NCBI GenBank assembly: GCA_024449915.1
Contig: JAMZAV010000107.1
Location: 434,001 to 498,000 of the forward strand
Length of the DNA stretch: 64,000 nucleotides
Source: Sweltsa coloradensis
Lineage: Eukaryota; Arthropoda; Insecta; Plecoptera; Chloroperlidae
Direction of reading: 5' to 3'
This document shows positions 10,601 through 20,994 of the stretch, piece by piece. Both the position numbers and the translations under genes were made by a program. Below the pieces are notes generated by a model. It was given only the letters and a program-made list of their open reading frames with translations. It made no database searches and was not told the origin of the DNA. Each line of letters begins with the position of its first letter. Position 1 is the first letter of the stretch.

Positions 10601-12313
10601 GCTGAAATTCTTAATGAAATCTATCCAAAGCATCTACCTCACATAATTATTAAAAGGGAGTCCGTTTGAAACAAAATGTCAAAGAACAAGACACATCTTC
10701 ACTGCCTAGCCCCGACGCTGCATATCACGTTGAATGTGAACGCCTCCTATTTTGTAGGGTGGAAAATTTCGCTCGTACCGCCAGGCGGCGGCGAAATGGG
10801 AACCCACCTTAATTCACTGTACATGGTTTTTCTTCTTTCTGAATGTCTACTAATGAATGACTTATAGTAATGTTCATTTAGTAAGGAGCATAACATGTTT
10901 GCCTTGCAGGAGGACGGAACGAAGGCTGCGGCGAGCACATACCTCATTGACCAGATGGAATACCCATACCAGCCTTATCCAACCTACGAGATGCAACACC
11001 AGCCCAAGCTGCACCACGAAGACTTGCAGCACGACATGGTTAGAAACAGCTACAACCAGGCAGTTGATGGTAAGGCAGCTCAAAACAGTGTGTTTATTAA
11101 CCTAGTCCGCATTTACAGTAGTATTATTTTTGCTATTCAAAATTTCCAATTGTAGTCTATTATGAAAGTTCTGCTCTCCTACTTTTCCTGCAAGCTAGTT
11201 GGTCTTGTGGTTAGCATCTCTGCTTCCAATACAGAAGGTGCTGGTTCGATTTCCGCTAAAAGTCGGAAGTTTTTTAACCATAGAGATCGAACGGTATGCA
11301 CTGTCCATACCACTGATAGCTATATTTCCTATTAAAAAAATGTTGATCTTTGGTTGGTTATCAGACGCTCACTCGTCAATTGCGCCGGGGCCTACAGGGT
11401 TAGCTTGGTCGCTTTGGTTTACTGTCCCCCACTGAAAATAAGTTACTATATGACTGAGTGGGTAGAATCTAAATTACAAATTTATTTAAATTTATTTTAT
11501 TTTATTTATACTTTCAGTGAGTGCTTGTGTAGCTATCTAAGCAGTCAAACTGAAAGTTAAATGTTTTTCATTGTATTGCAATGTGTAGCTAAAAATGGAG
11601 GCAGATGGAAAGAAAAATTATTGTTAAAAAATAATGAAATAAATGTAATCTTATTATTTATTGTTATATATTTTTTTAAATTATCAGGTTTGCTATCAAC
11701 AATGTGTGTGCCTAAAAGTATTGTTAAGCATCACTGAAAATGCATAACAATGTTTTCGTTTTCACTCTTGTTTTTCATGACCCGGCACCTCCACCATATC
11801 AGGTACTTCGATCCCTACAATTTTTTTTTGGAAATTGTGGTAAAAAAGTTTGGCCAAAACTTAAATATTTTTATCCACAGAATTATCATTATTAAAAAAA
11901 ATATTTTCTTACAAGTTTCGATTGAGTCCAAAAATATTGATATTAAAAAAATCAAATGTGCAAACTGTATTTTTATTTTCTGTTCACTCGTGCATTCTGA
12001 TAACATAAACTCTTGTTTCACAGGATCAAAGCTGCACTACGGAGTTCTTCCGCCACCCCACGTGGTCGATGGACCATACTACAACATCTCCCCGGATGCA
12101 CGCTACATCCCGTACCCCCCACCCGAGTTTGCCCACCCCCCACCCAGCGTGGTGAATACGGGCTCTCTCCGGCGCCCACCCCCTCACCGCGGCCCCATAG
12201 TGCCTCCCGATGTGACCGTCTCACATCCCCCACCACTGCATGCGCCCATGCTCTCGACGTTTAACCCGAGCGTCAACTATCCGCCCATGGAGCAAGAAGG
12301 ACACCTTGTGTGA
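1310..12313 (+). CDS. Nephrin-like (Sns/Hibris-type) Ig-superfamily adhesion receptor, 3' part of gene
   Basis: Gene-level entry. Exons: 1310-1612, 2722-2982, 3358-4251, then 6474-6635 or 6657-6824, 9048-9196, 10910-11069, 12024-12313. All junctions are GT-AG and the phases join (1,1,1,1,0,1), giving about 738 visible residues with the first transmembrane exon. The order is Ig, Ig, Ig, Ig, FN3, transmembrane helix, cytoplasmic tail, as in nephrin, Sns and Hibris. The tail has the conserved block SATIEMYAPSSYNETVTGET, the block AASTYLIDQ, a proline-rich stretch, and ends GHLV, which I recall as the nephrin C-terminus and a probable PDZ ligand. Family members act at the plasma membrane in myoblast fusion, nephrocyte diaphragms and cell sorting, pairing with Kirre/Neph proteins; that role here is inferred. 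The signal peptide and first Ig domains lie upstream of the window. Whether it is the sns or the hbs orthologue cannot be decided by eye. Confidence 0.88.
1613..2721 (+). other. Intron between Ig exons, holding a retrotransposon fragment
   Basis: Intron with donor gtgagt and acceptor tttacag. It contains the decayed non-LTR retrotransposon end at about 1935-2275. The rest is AT-rich with no other recognised element. Confidence 0.75.
1935..2275 (+). mobile_element. Decayed 3' end of a non-LTR retrotransposon
   Basis: Broken reading frames resemble the last part of ORF2 of I/CR1/Jockey-type LINEs. A WGHMK-like start is followed by a basic RIPRR stretch, and an in-frame piece near the end reads EDRKKWRELVDMPSKK before a stop. 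The fragment ends in a short (ATT)n tail. Several stops and frameshifts show it is dead. It sits in sense orientation within a nephrin-like intron. The clade cannot be settled by eye. Confidence 0.6.
2722..2982 (+). CDS. Nephrin-like exon: Ig domain lacking the first cysteine
   Basis: The acceptor tttacag ends at 2721 and the donor gtaggt starts at 2983; phase 1 at both ends, 261 nt. It encodes KPTFESPP, then an Ig domain with the core tryptophan (AYTWTKEG) and the closing EDSGVYTCEA. At the position of the first Ig cysteine the sequence is PLVLALEARGNP, so the usual disulfide partner is missing. The rest of the fold signature is intact. Confidence 0.9.
2983..3357 (+). other. Short AT-rich intron, nothing recognised
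   Basis: A 375-bp intron between Ig exons, with donor gtaggt and acceptor ctttcag. No repeat or coding signal was seen. Confidence 0.7.
3358..4251 (+). CDS. Nephrin-like exon: two Ig domains and an FN3 domain
   Basis: An 894-nt exon, phase 1 at both ends, acceptor ctttcag and donor gtaagt. First Ig: ARLYCVAEGNP, FSWRRDG, EDNGPYVCVVNN. Second Ig: ARLVCRASG, FKWSREG, SDYGAFECHARN. Then comes a fibronectin III domain running from PDPPASLVVTNVTHDSVTVS through SYRLRYRLY to ATDYAISIMALNKLGNS. This Ig-Ig-FN3 order just before the membrane segment is the nephrin signature. Several NxS/T sites (NGT, NET, NNS, NVT, NAT) are consistent with an extracellular glycoprotein. Confidence 0.93.
4683..4830 (+). 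repeat. SINE family A, 5'-truncated copy
   Basis: It shares the block ggggcctacagggtt, the following ggcttggtcgctttggttt and the cactgaaaat segment with copies at about 11192-11512 (+) and 60536-60960 (-). It ends in an ATTA-rich simple tail, as expected for SINE 3' ends. The tRNA-like head is missing. Confidence 0.65.
5453..5924. mobile_element. hAT-like MITE with 8-bp target duplication
   Basis: The ends are CAGTGTTGTTAAAG (5453) and, on the other strand, CAGTTTTGTCAAG (ending 5924). It is flanked by the perfect direct repeat AATAACTG at 5445-5452 and 5925-5932. An 8-bp duplication with CAGTG-type termini is the hAT hallmark. Subterminal AGTAGC motifs recur at both ends in inverted orientation. 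No transposase frame is present, so it is non-autonomous. Confidence 0.75.
6474..6635 (+). CDS. Nephrin-like transmembrane exon, version 1
   Basis: A 162-nt exon, phase 1 at both ends, acceptor gtcctgcag and donor gtgggt. It encodes a juxtamembrane stalk (NEAPPSVHSPSQDLEQQGG), a hydrophobic helix (GLLVLVVTIVGTAVLVLNVL) and the stop-transfer residues HRRANKRL. It is homologous to the exon that starts only 21 nt after its end, sharing the V..LN core and the NKRL tail. The gap is too short to be an intron, so a transcript should use one or the other. Confidence 0.85.
6657..6824 (+). CDS. Nephrin-like transmembrane exon, version 2 (mutually exclusive)
   Basis: A 168-nt exon, phase 1 at both ends. 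The acceptor ctctctctag ends at 6656 and the donor gtattg starts at 6825. It encodes SQSDRQQEIDEMLIGKGDIP, a helix (RLVIIGVSITGVLLVLLNVA) and the basic anchor YKKRNKRLKE. It has the same phase and nearly the same length as 6474-6635, joins in frame to the same neighbours, and is clearly a tandem duplicate. The acidic stalk differs greatly from version 1, so the two receptors would differ next to and inside the membrane. Confidence 0.85.
7147..8071 (+). mobile_element. Helentron-like non-autonomous element, subfamily I, copy 1
   Basis: It starts at TT-GGATGAGCG. Near the 3' end it has the inverted subterminal copy GCTCATCC, then a small hairpin (AACGC...GCGTT), and ends in CCTAG followed by T. 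This layout (subterminal inverted repeat, 3' stem-loop, T-rich target, no long TIR) matches Helitron2/Helentron elements. The inside repeats an AT-rich unit containing gagcgcaatcgaaaa. The copy is interrupted by a MITE with its own target duplication. Confidence 0.65.
7243..7698. mobile_element. hAT-like MITE nested in the Helentron-like element
   Basis: The 456-bp element has perfect 27-bp terminal inverted repeats starting CACTGAGCTC (7243-7269 and 7672-7698). It is flanked by the perfect 8-bp duplication GTTTGTCC at 7235-7242 and 7699-7706, which lies inside the host element's sequence. It is non-coding. A diverged end of the same family lies at 56880-56965. Confidence 0.82.
8135..8731 (+). 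repeat. Pair of diverged direct repeats
   Basis: Segments at 8135-8200 and 8666-8731 align over about 65 bp. Both contain gttgacag, gaacataaagc-like and cagcct motifs, with roughly one mismatch in five. The sequence between is unrelated. The origin is unknown; it could be two copies of an uncharacterised dispersed repeat. Confidence 0.5.
9048..9196 (+). CDS. Nephrin-like exon: first cytoplasmic segment
   Basis: A 149-nt exon with acceptor gtttag and donor gtaagt. It enters in phase 1 and leaves in phase 0. It encodes ASEQSSSKSATIEMYAPSSY followed by NETVTGETLSSVSEKSES and YSNGEGNQEYL. This serine- and tyrosine-rich block right after the membrane helix is conserved in insect nephrin homologues. 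The tyrosines are candidate SH2-docking sites by analogy with the family. Confidence 0.9.
9197..10909 (+). other. Intron, nothing recognised
   Basis: A 1.7-kb AT-rich intron between cytoplasmic exons. There is a short AT run near 10340. No coding exon, RNA gene or clear transposon was seen. Confidence 0.6.
10910..11069 (+). CDS. Nephrin-like exon: second cytoplasmic segment
   Basis: A 160-nt exon with acceptor ttgcag and donor gtaagg; phase 0 in, phase 1 out. It encodes EDGTKAAASTYLIDQMEYPY, then QPYPTYEMQHQPKLHHEDL and the end of the segment. AASTYLIDQ is a conserved block of insect Sns/Hibris tails. Many tyrosines (YPYQPYPTYEM) may be phosphorylated. Confidence 0.88.
11070..12023 (+). other. 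Intron holding a tRNA-derived SINE
   Basis: The last intron of the nephrin-like gene. Its central part (11192-11512) is a SINE in sense orientation. The rest is AT-rich with no recognised signal. Confidence 0.65.
11192..11512 (+). repeat. tRNA-derived SINE, family A
   Basis: It begins with a tRNA-like head: an A-box-like ggtcttgtggttagcat and a B-box-like ggttcgatttcc about 35 nt later. The body carries the family block ggggcctacagggtt, and the tail is a T/A-rich simple repeat. The same body recurs at 4683 (+), 52234-52910 (-, interrupted) and 60536-60960 (-). Confidence 0.72.
12024..12313 (+). CDS. Nephrin-like terminal exon: proline-rich tail and C-terminus
   Basis: The acceptor tttcacag ends at 12023, phase 1 in, and the stop TGA is at 12311-12313. 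It encodes GSKLHYGVLPPPHVVDGPYY, repeated PPP motifs (YPPPEF, HPPPSV, RRPPPHR, HPPPLH) that could bind SH3 or WW domains, and the end MEQEGHLV. The final GHLV fits a hydrophobic PDZ-binding C-terminus and supports the nephrin assignment. Confidence 0.92.
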
Positions 12314-12540
12314 TCACGTCAGTGCTGCGTCCCAAGTGTTAGTGAGGCGATCACAACCCCACCGACAATACTAATACCAGAAACAGTGATTTCTATGTCA
12401 TAGTCAATGTTTGGCTCATTTCACGGGAAGGTAGTTTGGAAGGAATCTTGTAAGGCCTACCTAAACTAAGCAAGATTATTATTTCCAATGTGTTTTTTTT
12501 AAACCTTGGAAACTATATTGATGTGTTTAGAAATTATCTG

Positions 12541-12546
12541 AATAAA
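12541..12546 (+). terminator. Candidate polyadenylation signal of the nephrin-like gene
   Basis: A canonical AATAAA lies about 230 nt after the stop codon in AT-rich sequence. Later AATAAA words (for example near 13229) mean the 3' UTR could be longer. Confidence 0.5.
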
Positions 12547-13954
12547 AGACTGATGTTGTTAGTAGTGGGCAACAGAGGTGTCGTTGCACATACAGTCCTA
12601 CAATAATACAGTAAACATTAATCCGATGCCAAAGTAACTCAACGCCAACAATTCATTGCTAAGGCTTCCAATGGATGCTAACTGTGGGGTGATGCTCCTG
12701 CTCTTCCGTGTTGGAACTATGGTGCTACCATTTTGACTGCTCTTAATGTCTGGATTTTGTTGTTTGTTTTTTAAGGATAGACGTTTATTTGTACTCGTCA
12801 GCTTACTGTGACCAAACAAAAGGCCTAATTTACTGTAAAGCAGTCATTAGGAAAAACAATATGGTAGATGCTTCTCTCCCTCAGCACTGACTTTATGTAG
12901 GTAGCACTACTTACTGCGAAACGTGCTGTGTTAAGATAATAGTTACGACCTGTTTTAGAGCTGCTGTTAGTACAGAGCCTCGAAGAGATTTCAAGAACCT
13001 ACTTGATGAGAGAAACTCTATACTCGAATTAGAAAAAAACTCTAGGTATGATTAAGACAAAAGCTTGTTGTGATTTTCGTTCATAATGACTCTATAAAGA
13101 GAAGTGATTGATCGTTCTTAATGTGTCATTAGTGTTGTTACTGAGAAGAAACTGTAAGTGACCTACGGTGACCGTTCGTGTGAGCTAAGGCAAGAAAACC
13201 TCCAAGTATCGACAACGTTGTGTAGATGCTTTTTAAAATAAAACTTCAGGGGATTGAATCATTCTCTTTTTAACAATTTGTTTGATTGACAACTTAATCA
13301 CTTTAATGAATGAGAAATATTTCATAAATTGAGACTGAAAATTAAGAAACGGAAACTTATTCACATTCTTTATCTTAATTCAGTGCATATGTTCAATATA
13401 CATTTAGCATCTCAGTTTGTCTAGGCTCAAGGTCAGTGGTTCTCAACAGATTTCATTAAAAAATATCAGTTCTGTACAAAGCAAAAGGGAGCTTCTCTGC
13501 ATGATAGTTCTCTGCACTTCAATCAGTTTTGGTTTCAAAATATTGCTGGTCAAGATTAGCATAACAAATCAGAGAATAGATGATCTGGACCTAATTGTTT
13601 ACTCTGATAATAATGGAGCGCATTTAAAACGCTTTTCATTAATTCTTATTAAGTTGGTATGTGACAATTCCTTACTGATTGCATTAGATGGGTTTGTTTT
13701 TCTTTATTAACTTCTAGATTTGTTATTTTAACTTTGAAAAATGTGAAATTTGTGTGTTATCCACATGGCTTACAAATTACAATGCTAATACTGATGTCAT
13801 TGTAGTGAACATTATTGAGAATCCCTGGTCTAGAGTTTTACTTGATTCAAACATCAATTAGTTACCTAATATCTTTATTTCTCAGAAATGTAAATATTGT
13901 AGGGCCTATAACATATTGGAAATTTATTAACTATTATAGTAGCTACAAGGAAAC

Positions 13955-14087
13955 ATTAAAACGTAAATAAAAAACTTATAACCAAGGCCACTACTTACTG
14001 TAAGTAATTAAAAACTTATAACCAAGGCACTAACCTACTTACTGTAAGTAGTGGCCTTGGTTAGAAGTTTTTATTTTACGTTTTAAT
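13955..14087. repeat. Inverted repeat with about 52-bp arms
   Basis: The left arm at 13955-14006 and the right arm at 14036-14087 are near-perfect reverse complements, sharing attaaaacgta at the outside and ctactta at the inside. The loop contains a second partial copy of the left arm (aaaaacttataaccaaggc). It could form a large hairpin, and is probably a fold-back element or a local inverted duplication. Confidence 0.7.
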
Positions 14088-17000
14088 ATTATTCAAGGCC
14101 AATAAGCTCTTTTTATATAATACAACAAAACAAGTGCTATATTGGATTATCTTTTCAAATTTTTATTTCAAATTTTATTTATGCATTGGTGACTAACTGA
14201 TCTATTAGACTGTCCATACATAGACCTATTTGTCACAAATTTTAGCTTTATATGATTAATAATAATTTAAAATCATAATTTATAAAGTGACACCAATGAA
14301 AATTTAATCCAATATGCATCAATTCACAAGTTTTAAGGATGAACGCTATGGTTTGTTGTATTTGATAGCACTGTCTACTAAAAGAAGCATTGGGCATGTA
14401 AGGGATAAAAACTTAACAATTCACTATACAGTCATTTGGTTTTAATTAAATCATTGGTACACTACATTCATTAGCGAGTGATATTAAGCACCTATTCTTC
14501 ATGACATAATATGTAAAGTTCAGCACAAGACATTTAAGTAAAGTTTCTGTTTTACAACACATTATTGCTACTTAATTGCATTAGGTATAAAATGGTCAGA
14601 TATCCAGAGCACAGAGTGTGTGTCCAATATTTTCCGAGAGGATAGACTACAAAACAAATTGAAGGGAAGATACGTTATTACACTGATCATACCTGCTTTA
14701 CTAAAAACATTTTCGTGATGTTTTCAAATTTCGAACCAGATTTTTATACGTTTAAATTATGAGGAAAAATTCTAAATAGGGGTTTGCTTTTTAACCAAAT
14801 GACTGTGCTTCTATAGTTATTCAGTGTAATTTTATACAAAACAAAGTTTTTATGAACTGGCCTAATATAGCATACCCGATGTCACTTGTGCATCTAGAAA
14901 TTGAATGGCTGCATGCTAAATAATGGCAAATAATATTATACAGTTAAAAAAAATTAATTGGCCACTGTTACTAGGCTAATTTACAAAATTTCCCTTTCTG
15001 AGTTTAATGACTGGGTGTTATACACAATAATTGAACTAATGTTTAATCATTTTCATTTCCTACATCATCGTAAATGATATCTTTATCTACTGATCTCAAA
15101 ATGTTTATTTGTACTTAAAAGATATATGATACTAATTATAAATTAATGTTGATTGATGATCATATAAGCTTCAAATGAGAAGCAATCAGTGTTTTAAGTG
15201 AACATTATAGTCGTGGTATGGTATTGATGTTGATCATTAAATTTAAAATTATATTTATTTTGTACCCAAATGTGGGATGTGGCTCATTCGCAGTGTGCAA
15301 CTTGGGATTGCAATAGTAGGCTACTTATAGATGATATGCAGTTCTATTTATCACACTCCCTCTAATCAAGTACCGATACCTGTACGTAGGCACCTAAATA
15401 ATGTTGAAGCACACCGATATAATATTAAAATTTGCAGTTACATGCTTTCATAATATCCTTGCAGGCTTTCTCACTGGTACTCTCATGGGCCATCTATGTT
15501 CTTATTTTATTGATATCATGACTCATATTTTGCAGTTTTCTTATATTGCAATTTTTTCTTAAAACTGCATAGAACAATGGGTTCCACGTAAATTTACCGT
15601 AAAATTAATCCATGTATTTTTGAAGTGGTTTTTATGTTTTAGAAGAAGTTAAGTGCATTGTTAAATGGAAAAAGGAAAGGAAATTTAATAGAGGTATTGA
15701 ATTTAATACATAAACCTAGAAGATTTGCTGAATATAATTAAAGCTGGGATTTTGGGTGGGAGGGCAACACACCTGAGCCTCCCCTCTGCACATCACTGCT
15801 TTGTACATAATCATATAATTTATGCAGCTCAGGTGTACATGGATTATTTAAAAAAATAGCCCATGGAGAACCGTTTTTGTACCAATTTTGTATTTAGGCC
15901 TAAAAATTAATTTTCTGCATCATATTTATGTACTACTGGAGCTCTATTTTACCATAAATTAAGTTTTGACTCGGTTACAAATTGCTTTCAGTTTTATTCC
16001 TATCTCAGAAATTGCTTAAATAAATCATATTTCACCTAAGGTCAAATATTGAAATGTCATGCCATTGAGTAAATAGTAAATACTATATAATATTATAATA
16101 CAGAGTTTGTCTTTTCTGTTTTTAACTACCGATCAAACCTACCTTTGTCAATTATTGAAGTAATGAAAACATCAGTTTACCATACTGCCACTTTTTGTTT
16201 AACTTAAAAAATATACTGCTGGAGATAAATATGCCTATGGCATTATACATATTGTTATTAACCTACAATAGGATTGTTGTGAAGAGAGTGAATGTATAAA
16301 ACTGTAATAAACATAGTGCTTGGGGTAATGACTCGGTGCACTCTGTACATAGGCTTCATTTGCCACATGACATACATTTTTACGGAAGAGAGATTGATCA
16401 GTGTAAAGTTTTGTAAATACTAATTAAATTAGCTCGTTTTCTGTTTTTTCCGAGTCCATGTTTCAACTCAATATTTAGCAGACTCGTATTTTGTTTGCGC
16501 TTGCAACGTAGCTGTATTGTGCGTGTGTTATATAATGAACAATGGCCTCTGGTCCTAAACAAGCTCAACAACGTTTTCACTTCTCTGTCTGTTGTAGAAA
16601 TGTTGTAGGTGGTCTATTTTCTATCGATTTTCATAGCAAATCGCCAAAAAGCAAAAATGTGTTTTGCTGTATACAAGGAATAATTAATTATATTACTGAT
16701 CTTGCATTAATATAATATACATGTTGCATTTTTCTTTATTGTAAGATATTTCTTGGCATATAAATTAAAACAACCAAAGAATAATTATAAAGAATATGGT
16801 AATACTGTACCTAACTAATTGTTACATTAAATATAATAATTAATATCCATCCGGTGACAGGGCTAAAAAGTTTAAAATTCATACAGTCCGTAGATATTAA
16901 GTCATAGTATATGTACGTGATTCAGCTAGTCTTATAAGAATGCATTTTGCAACTATAGTGAATTCAACCTTCTCCTTTAAACAAGGTGATAGACAGCACA

Positions 17001-17413
17001 CAACCCATTACTATTATTTCTTAAATTATTTTCTGTTGTATATAGTTTTTAGTTTTTACCTTGTTCCTTGAGGAGGTAGTGTTCTAAGTAACTGAATGCT
17101 AGTACGTGTGTCTGCACATTTTTTTTCTAAATTTAATCTTGCATTACAGTGAAATTTAACTTTAAAAAAGCTGATGATGTTTGTACTGCATGAGTGTCAA
17201 ATTGTTTCAAAATTGCTTTTGTTATGCATTTTACTTAAAAAAAGTGTAAGTAAATGGACGTGTAAAAAAAATTAGACAGATCATAAGATTATCTTTGAAT
17301 ATTAGAAAATCTATTTTTAGCCTTCAAAACGGGCGGTAATGGTAATATTTGTTTGTTTTTTGTACATGGAAGCAATTCTACTCTACAGCAATAGGGTGCA
17401 AAAAAATTATTTT

Positions 17414-17560
17414 CAATGATTTAGTGCAGTTTGATGAGCTATCATCAGTATAAAAACAAAATTGATTTTTAATGATTCAGTGCAGTTTGATCAGCTGCTA
17501 TCAGTATAAAAAACATTCAATGATTCAGTGCAGTATGCTAAGCCATCAGTTTAAAAGGCA
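17414..17560. repeat. Three-copy tandem repeat, about 50-bp unit
   Basis: Units start at about 17414, 17470 and 17516. Each has the core aatgattcagtgcagt, then a tgatnagct-like stretch and atcagtataaaa, with small differences. No function is suggested. Confidence 0.65.
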
Positions 17561-19699
17561 AGTGCATTTGGGTTGTGTGCTCTCTTGCAAAAAGAGAAGA
17601 ATAACATCAGATTTGGTAAAGTCAACATCAATAACAAGGCCTTTATAGAAAAACAAACCCCCTTTTCTCCCCATCCATTACAGGCAAACCTATGCCTGTT
17701 AGAAGCTTATCATAGATACGATCAAGCATAGTTTGGAGAAGTTGATTTCTTTTGTTTAATATTAAACTAAATACAGGCTTATATTGGAGTGCCTTGTAGT
17801 TCTGTGCTTGAGAGGCCTACGTTGTCATCCCCAGTCATTAAATCACCTCTGAGGGATGACCATGTAGATTACCTCATGTGTACACCAACAATTTTGTTAA
17901 ATATATGAGAAGTAATTGTGAATAATAACTCCTTGATCCTTGACACCATTGTCCACTCATTTTCCTGTACACCGATTATGAAATCAGAACTGGCAAGTTG
18001 TGCAATTAGGAAGAGAGAGAATTATTGCTAAACTACAATTATGCAAGTACTATCTCATTAGATGAGAGGGGGTGGGGAGGTTCTTATTGGTGGAAAGATG
18101 TATGTACTGCTCCCAGTTGTGAAACTTCAAAAACTCGCTTCAAAATATTTCTCATCAAAGTTTTTTCCCACATTTGCAAAACTTAAAAAACTCGACTTAA
18201 GAATATTTATCATTTAAGTTTCTTCAAAGAATATTTAAAAGTGTTTATGTGTGTGTGGGTTTCATCAGTGTTTTGTAAAATGTAAATACAAGTTACAAGA
18301 CCTATTGCAACTTGAGTAGTAAATGCAGCCAGAGCAGTGCATATCCTGGGCTAGAGGTTGTGTGTAACTAGAATCCAATCTCTAGTAAATAACAAAGCAG
18401 TACAGCTCCTATTTGACATTTGTGTTCAAGCTTCAGTTGATATGATAAATAAACATTTGAACCCTAGTCACCCCAACTGCAAACTGGATAAGCACTAGTA
18501 TTTAAAAAATATCCATTCCATCATCTTCTACATTGGTATAGTTGGACTTTGCTAATGTAAGACATTTAGCCATTTACAGTAGTTGACAACTTTAGTTGGG
18601 AAGGGGGGGGGGGGAAGAGATAGTTCACAACCATTGTATTGTATAATTTTGTATATTATTATTTATGTATAGGTCTCTATAAATCATTACAATTATAAAT
18701 AATAGTATCATTTTTCAAAACCACATTTTTATCCAGTGGCCCAAGAAGCCATTTTGATTTTTTGATTTTTTATTCATATTTTTGGGGGATTGATATTTGT
18801 ATTGACGTTGTATGAACCTATGCAATATTTACCCTGGGGCAATAAGACAAATTAGACTATAAAGAACAGTTACAAATGCATGGATTTGTGAAAGTGTCTA
18901 ATTTACATTATGATGGACATATTTGCCTTATGGTTTCTTGCAGGAAGTGTTTGATTCCAGACTTGGTGTCTGGAGTTTGTGCGGCGTAGGATGTCGCTCC
19001 TTGACGGGCTGGCGAGATTGCACTTGTATTCCTTTCATACTATATGTTCTAAACTCACTGATACTGGTCTTAGACTTGCATGGTAAGATATTTGCATATT
19101 TCATTGCTAACTCAAGTTCAAGTTCAAGTTTTTTCAAGTTCAAGTTTTTTTTCATCCGTAGATTCATACAGGATACAAATATGGATGTCGTCATGTCTAT
19201 TGCTTTCCATTTACAATAATTTTAAAATCGGGTACATGGAAAACAAGACTTTAAACTTGTGCAAGTAACATCTGCAATGATAGTTTAAACTTAAGTGTAA
19301 ATGTGTGTTGATAGTGTTCAAGCGACTGTAGAAGTGGGTGTTGTAAATATTACTGCCAAACACCTTTTTTTTTTACATTTACAAACTCAAATAGGTCTAC
19401 ATTAGTATCAAATTGAAATGCAAACAATTTGGAAGTTGGGAGATCTACAAGTGATATCAATAGACCTAAACTAGAATTACTGAATCAAGTTAGATGTTGG
19501 ATGTGTGCTATTGTAAGAAATGTTATTTTTAACTGTAAATAGGTACCCGGGACACATGGCTGATTGATGGATGGACATGTCGCTGTATGTAACACATGGC
19601 ATAGTGTCGTCTACTAGTGGTGAAATCATATGATTAATTTACTTATTGTGTTCTACATTGTGAATTACCATTAACAGGTGAGAGTGAAGACAGGGGAAA

Positions 19700-20151
19700 T
19701 ATTGGGGCATAACCGTAAGTTTCCGCGCTAGCCAAGTTGGGCTCGAAAAAGTCTGCCCCTGACACGGCGAGTATCTCCTACAACTCTGCCAAAAACCTTG
19801 CCAAGAAGGGCCTCAAGACATCCTATGGAAGACTTCAAGAATCCAAGATGTATCACAAACCATGGCGGGATGAGGTCCTCAAAGGGCCAGACAAATCCTG
19901 GTCAAGAAAGATGGCAACAGCGCAGTTCTGGCTGGCCACAGGACATGACGTCCTGAAGCACCACCTGAGTCAATGTCAAATCACAAAGGAACCAGCAACT
20001 TGCAAAACTATGTACATCGGGTTTTCAGGACAGAGAAGGTGCTCCTCAGCTGCGCCGCACTTAAATCTGACATTGACGCCCTGCCAAATAACCTGAGCGG
20101 GCCAGAGAAGGAAGCACATATTTACTGGATAGCCAGGAAGAAACATGATTG
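19700..20151 (+). mobile_element. Broken non-LTR retrotransposon 3' end (RNase H-like/zinc-finger-like region)
   Basis: A frame at 19737-20096 contains SYNSAKNLAKKG and WLATGHDVLKHHLSQCQI, which resembles the RTGH region and following Cys-rich knuckle at the C-terminus of LINE RNase H domains. A frameshift near 20010 moves the continuation to another frame, which reads LLSCAALKSDIDALP and ends EAHIYWIARKKHD at a TGA at about 20149. No promoter or intron was seen. The sequence is more GC-rich than its surroundings. It is a decayed, probably recent, insertion; the clade is not determined. Confidence 0.5.
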
Positions 20152-20994
20152 AAAAATCAAGCTTTTGGCATAGGTTAAAAAAAAAGTTTCCTACATGGTG
20201 TTTTGACAAACCTTGCTTCACCAGGAGATTCAGCTCAGTCTTTCAACACCGGCGCCCGTGCCGCCATCAGTGTCTGGGTACCGGTTCCGGTTGCCAGTTT
20301 GGCCGTGTGAAGTGGCGATCGCCGAGTCAACATAAAAAAACCTTTTGTAGGATACCCGATGTAGGGTACACATAAGAATTACCCGGTGTGACCCTGTGTA
20401 GGTGACTTACTAGGTTATTACTTATTAGTGATTGTGATTGTTATTAGTGTCGAGTCCCACGCTAGCTGCATGCATCTACCGGAGCCGGCGGCCCGAGTCC
20501 TGTCAGGCGATTCTGGCGGTAAATTCACTAGTTTAGTCCATAGATTAGAGGCTTCAAATTTGATTACATTGGACTCGGCAACGGTGCCGGCGTTGTCAGC
20601 GCTGGTTTTGCCGTTATGTGGTTTGTGATGTGAAGGGAAAGAATTACGAGTCTACGATATAGGTTGCCAATTTCAATAATGTTTCACATTGTTAAACCTA
20701 CCTACATACAATAATCTTATTACAGATATTAACAGTAATGTAAATGTAAGTGAAAACCACTTGATCGTCAAATCTAGCGAATTTCCTAAAACATTCTGGA
20801 CCACATTTTGACCTCTTAATTTCCCCACCCCCACCCCCAACCCACAAAAATGGATCATTTTCAGGCTGTCAACAAAGGATGTATTACGCATAGCACGACA
20901 GAATACGCTTTCAAATTTAAAATAATTGTCGCCTTCACAAGCTTTGGAAATTATTACAAAGAACATCTTTGGTGACCTATTTGCCGTTGGTTAA
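20152..20994. other. Unassigned region, locally CpG-rich
   Basis: At 20230-20640 the base composition rises in GC and CpG, but the short open frames there match nothing I recognise. It may be part of the preceding mobile element or a relic of another. Confidence 0.4.

Larger units (their letters stand above)
12547..19699. other. AT-rich intergenic region, no gene recognised
   Basis: Both strands offer only short frames without recognisable domains. Recognised content: the inverted repeat at 13955-14087, a three-copy tandem repeat at 17414-17560, a G run near 18605, and a (TTCAAG)-type repeat near 19110-19150. The early part may be 3' UTR of the nephrin-like gene. Apart from these I see nothing I can name. 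Confidence 0.6.

Noticed and set aside
11750..12313. 187-codon frame as a single large last exon
   Set aside because: The first 90 codons are AT-rich and unlike the family. The acceptor at 12023 joins in phase to VDG-SKLHYG.
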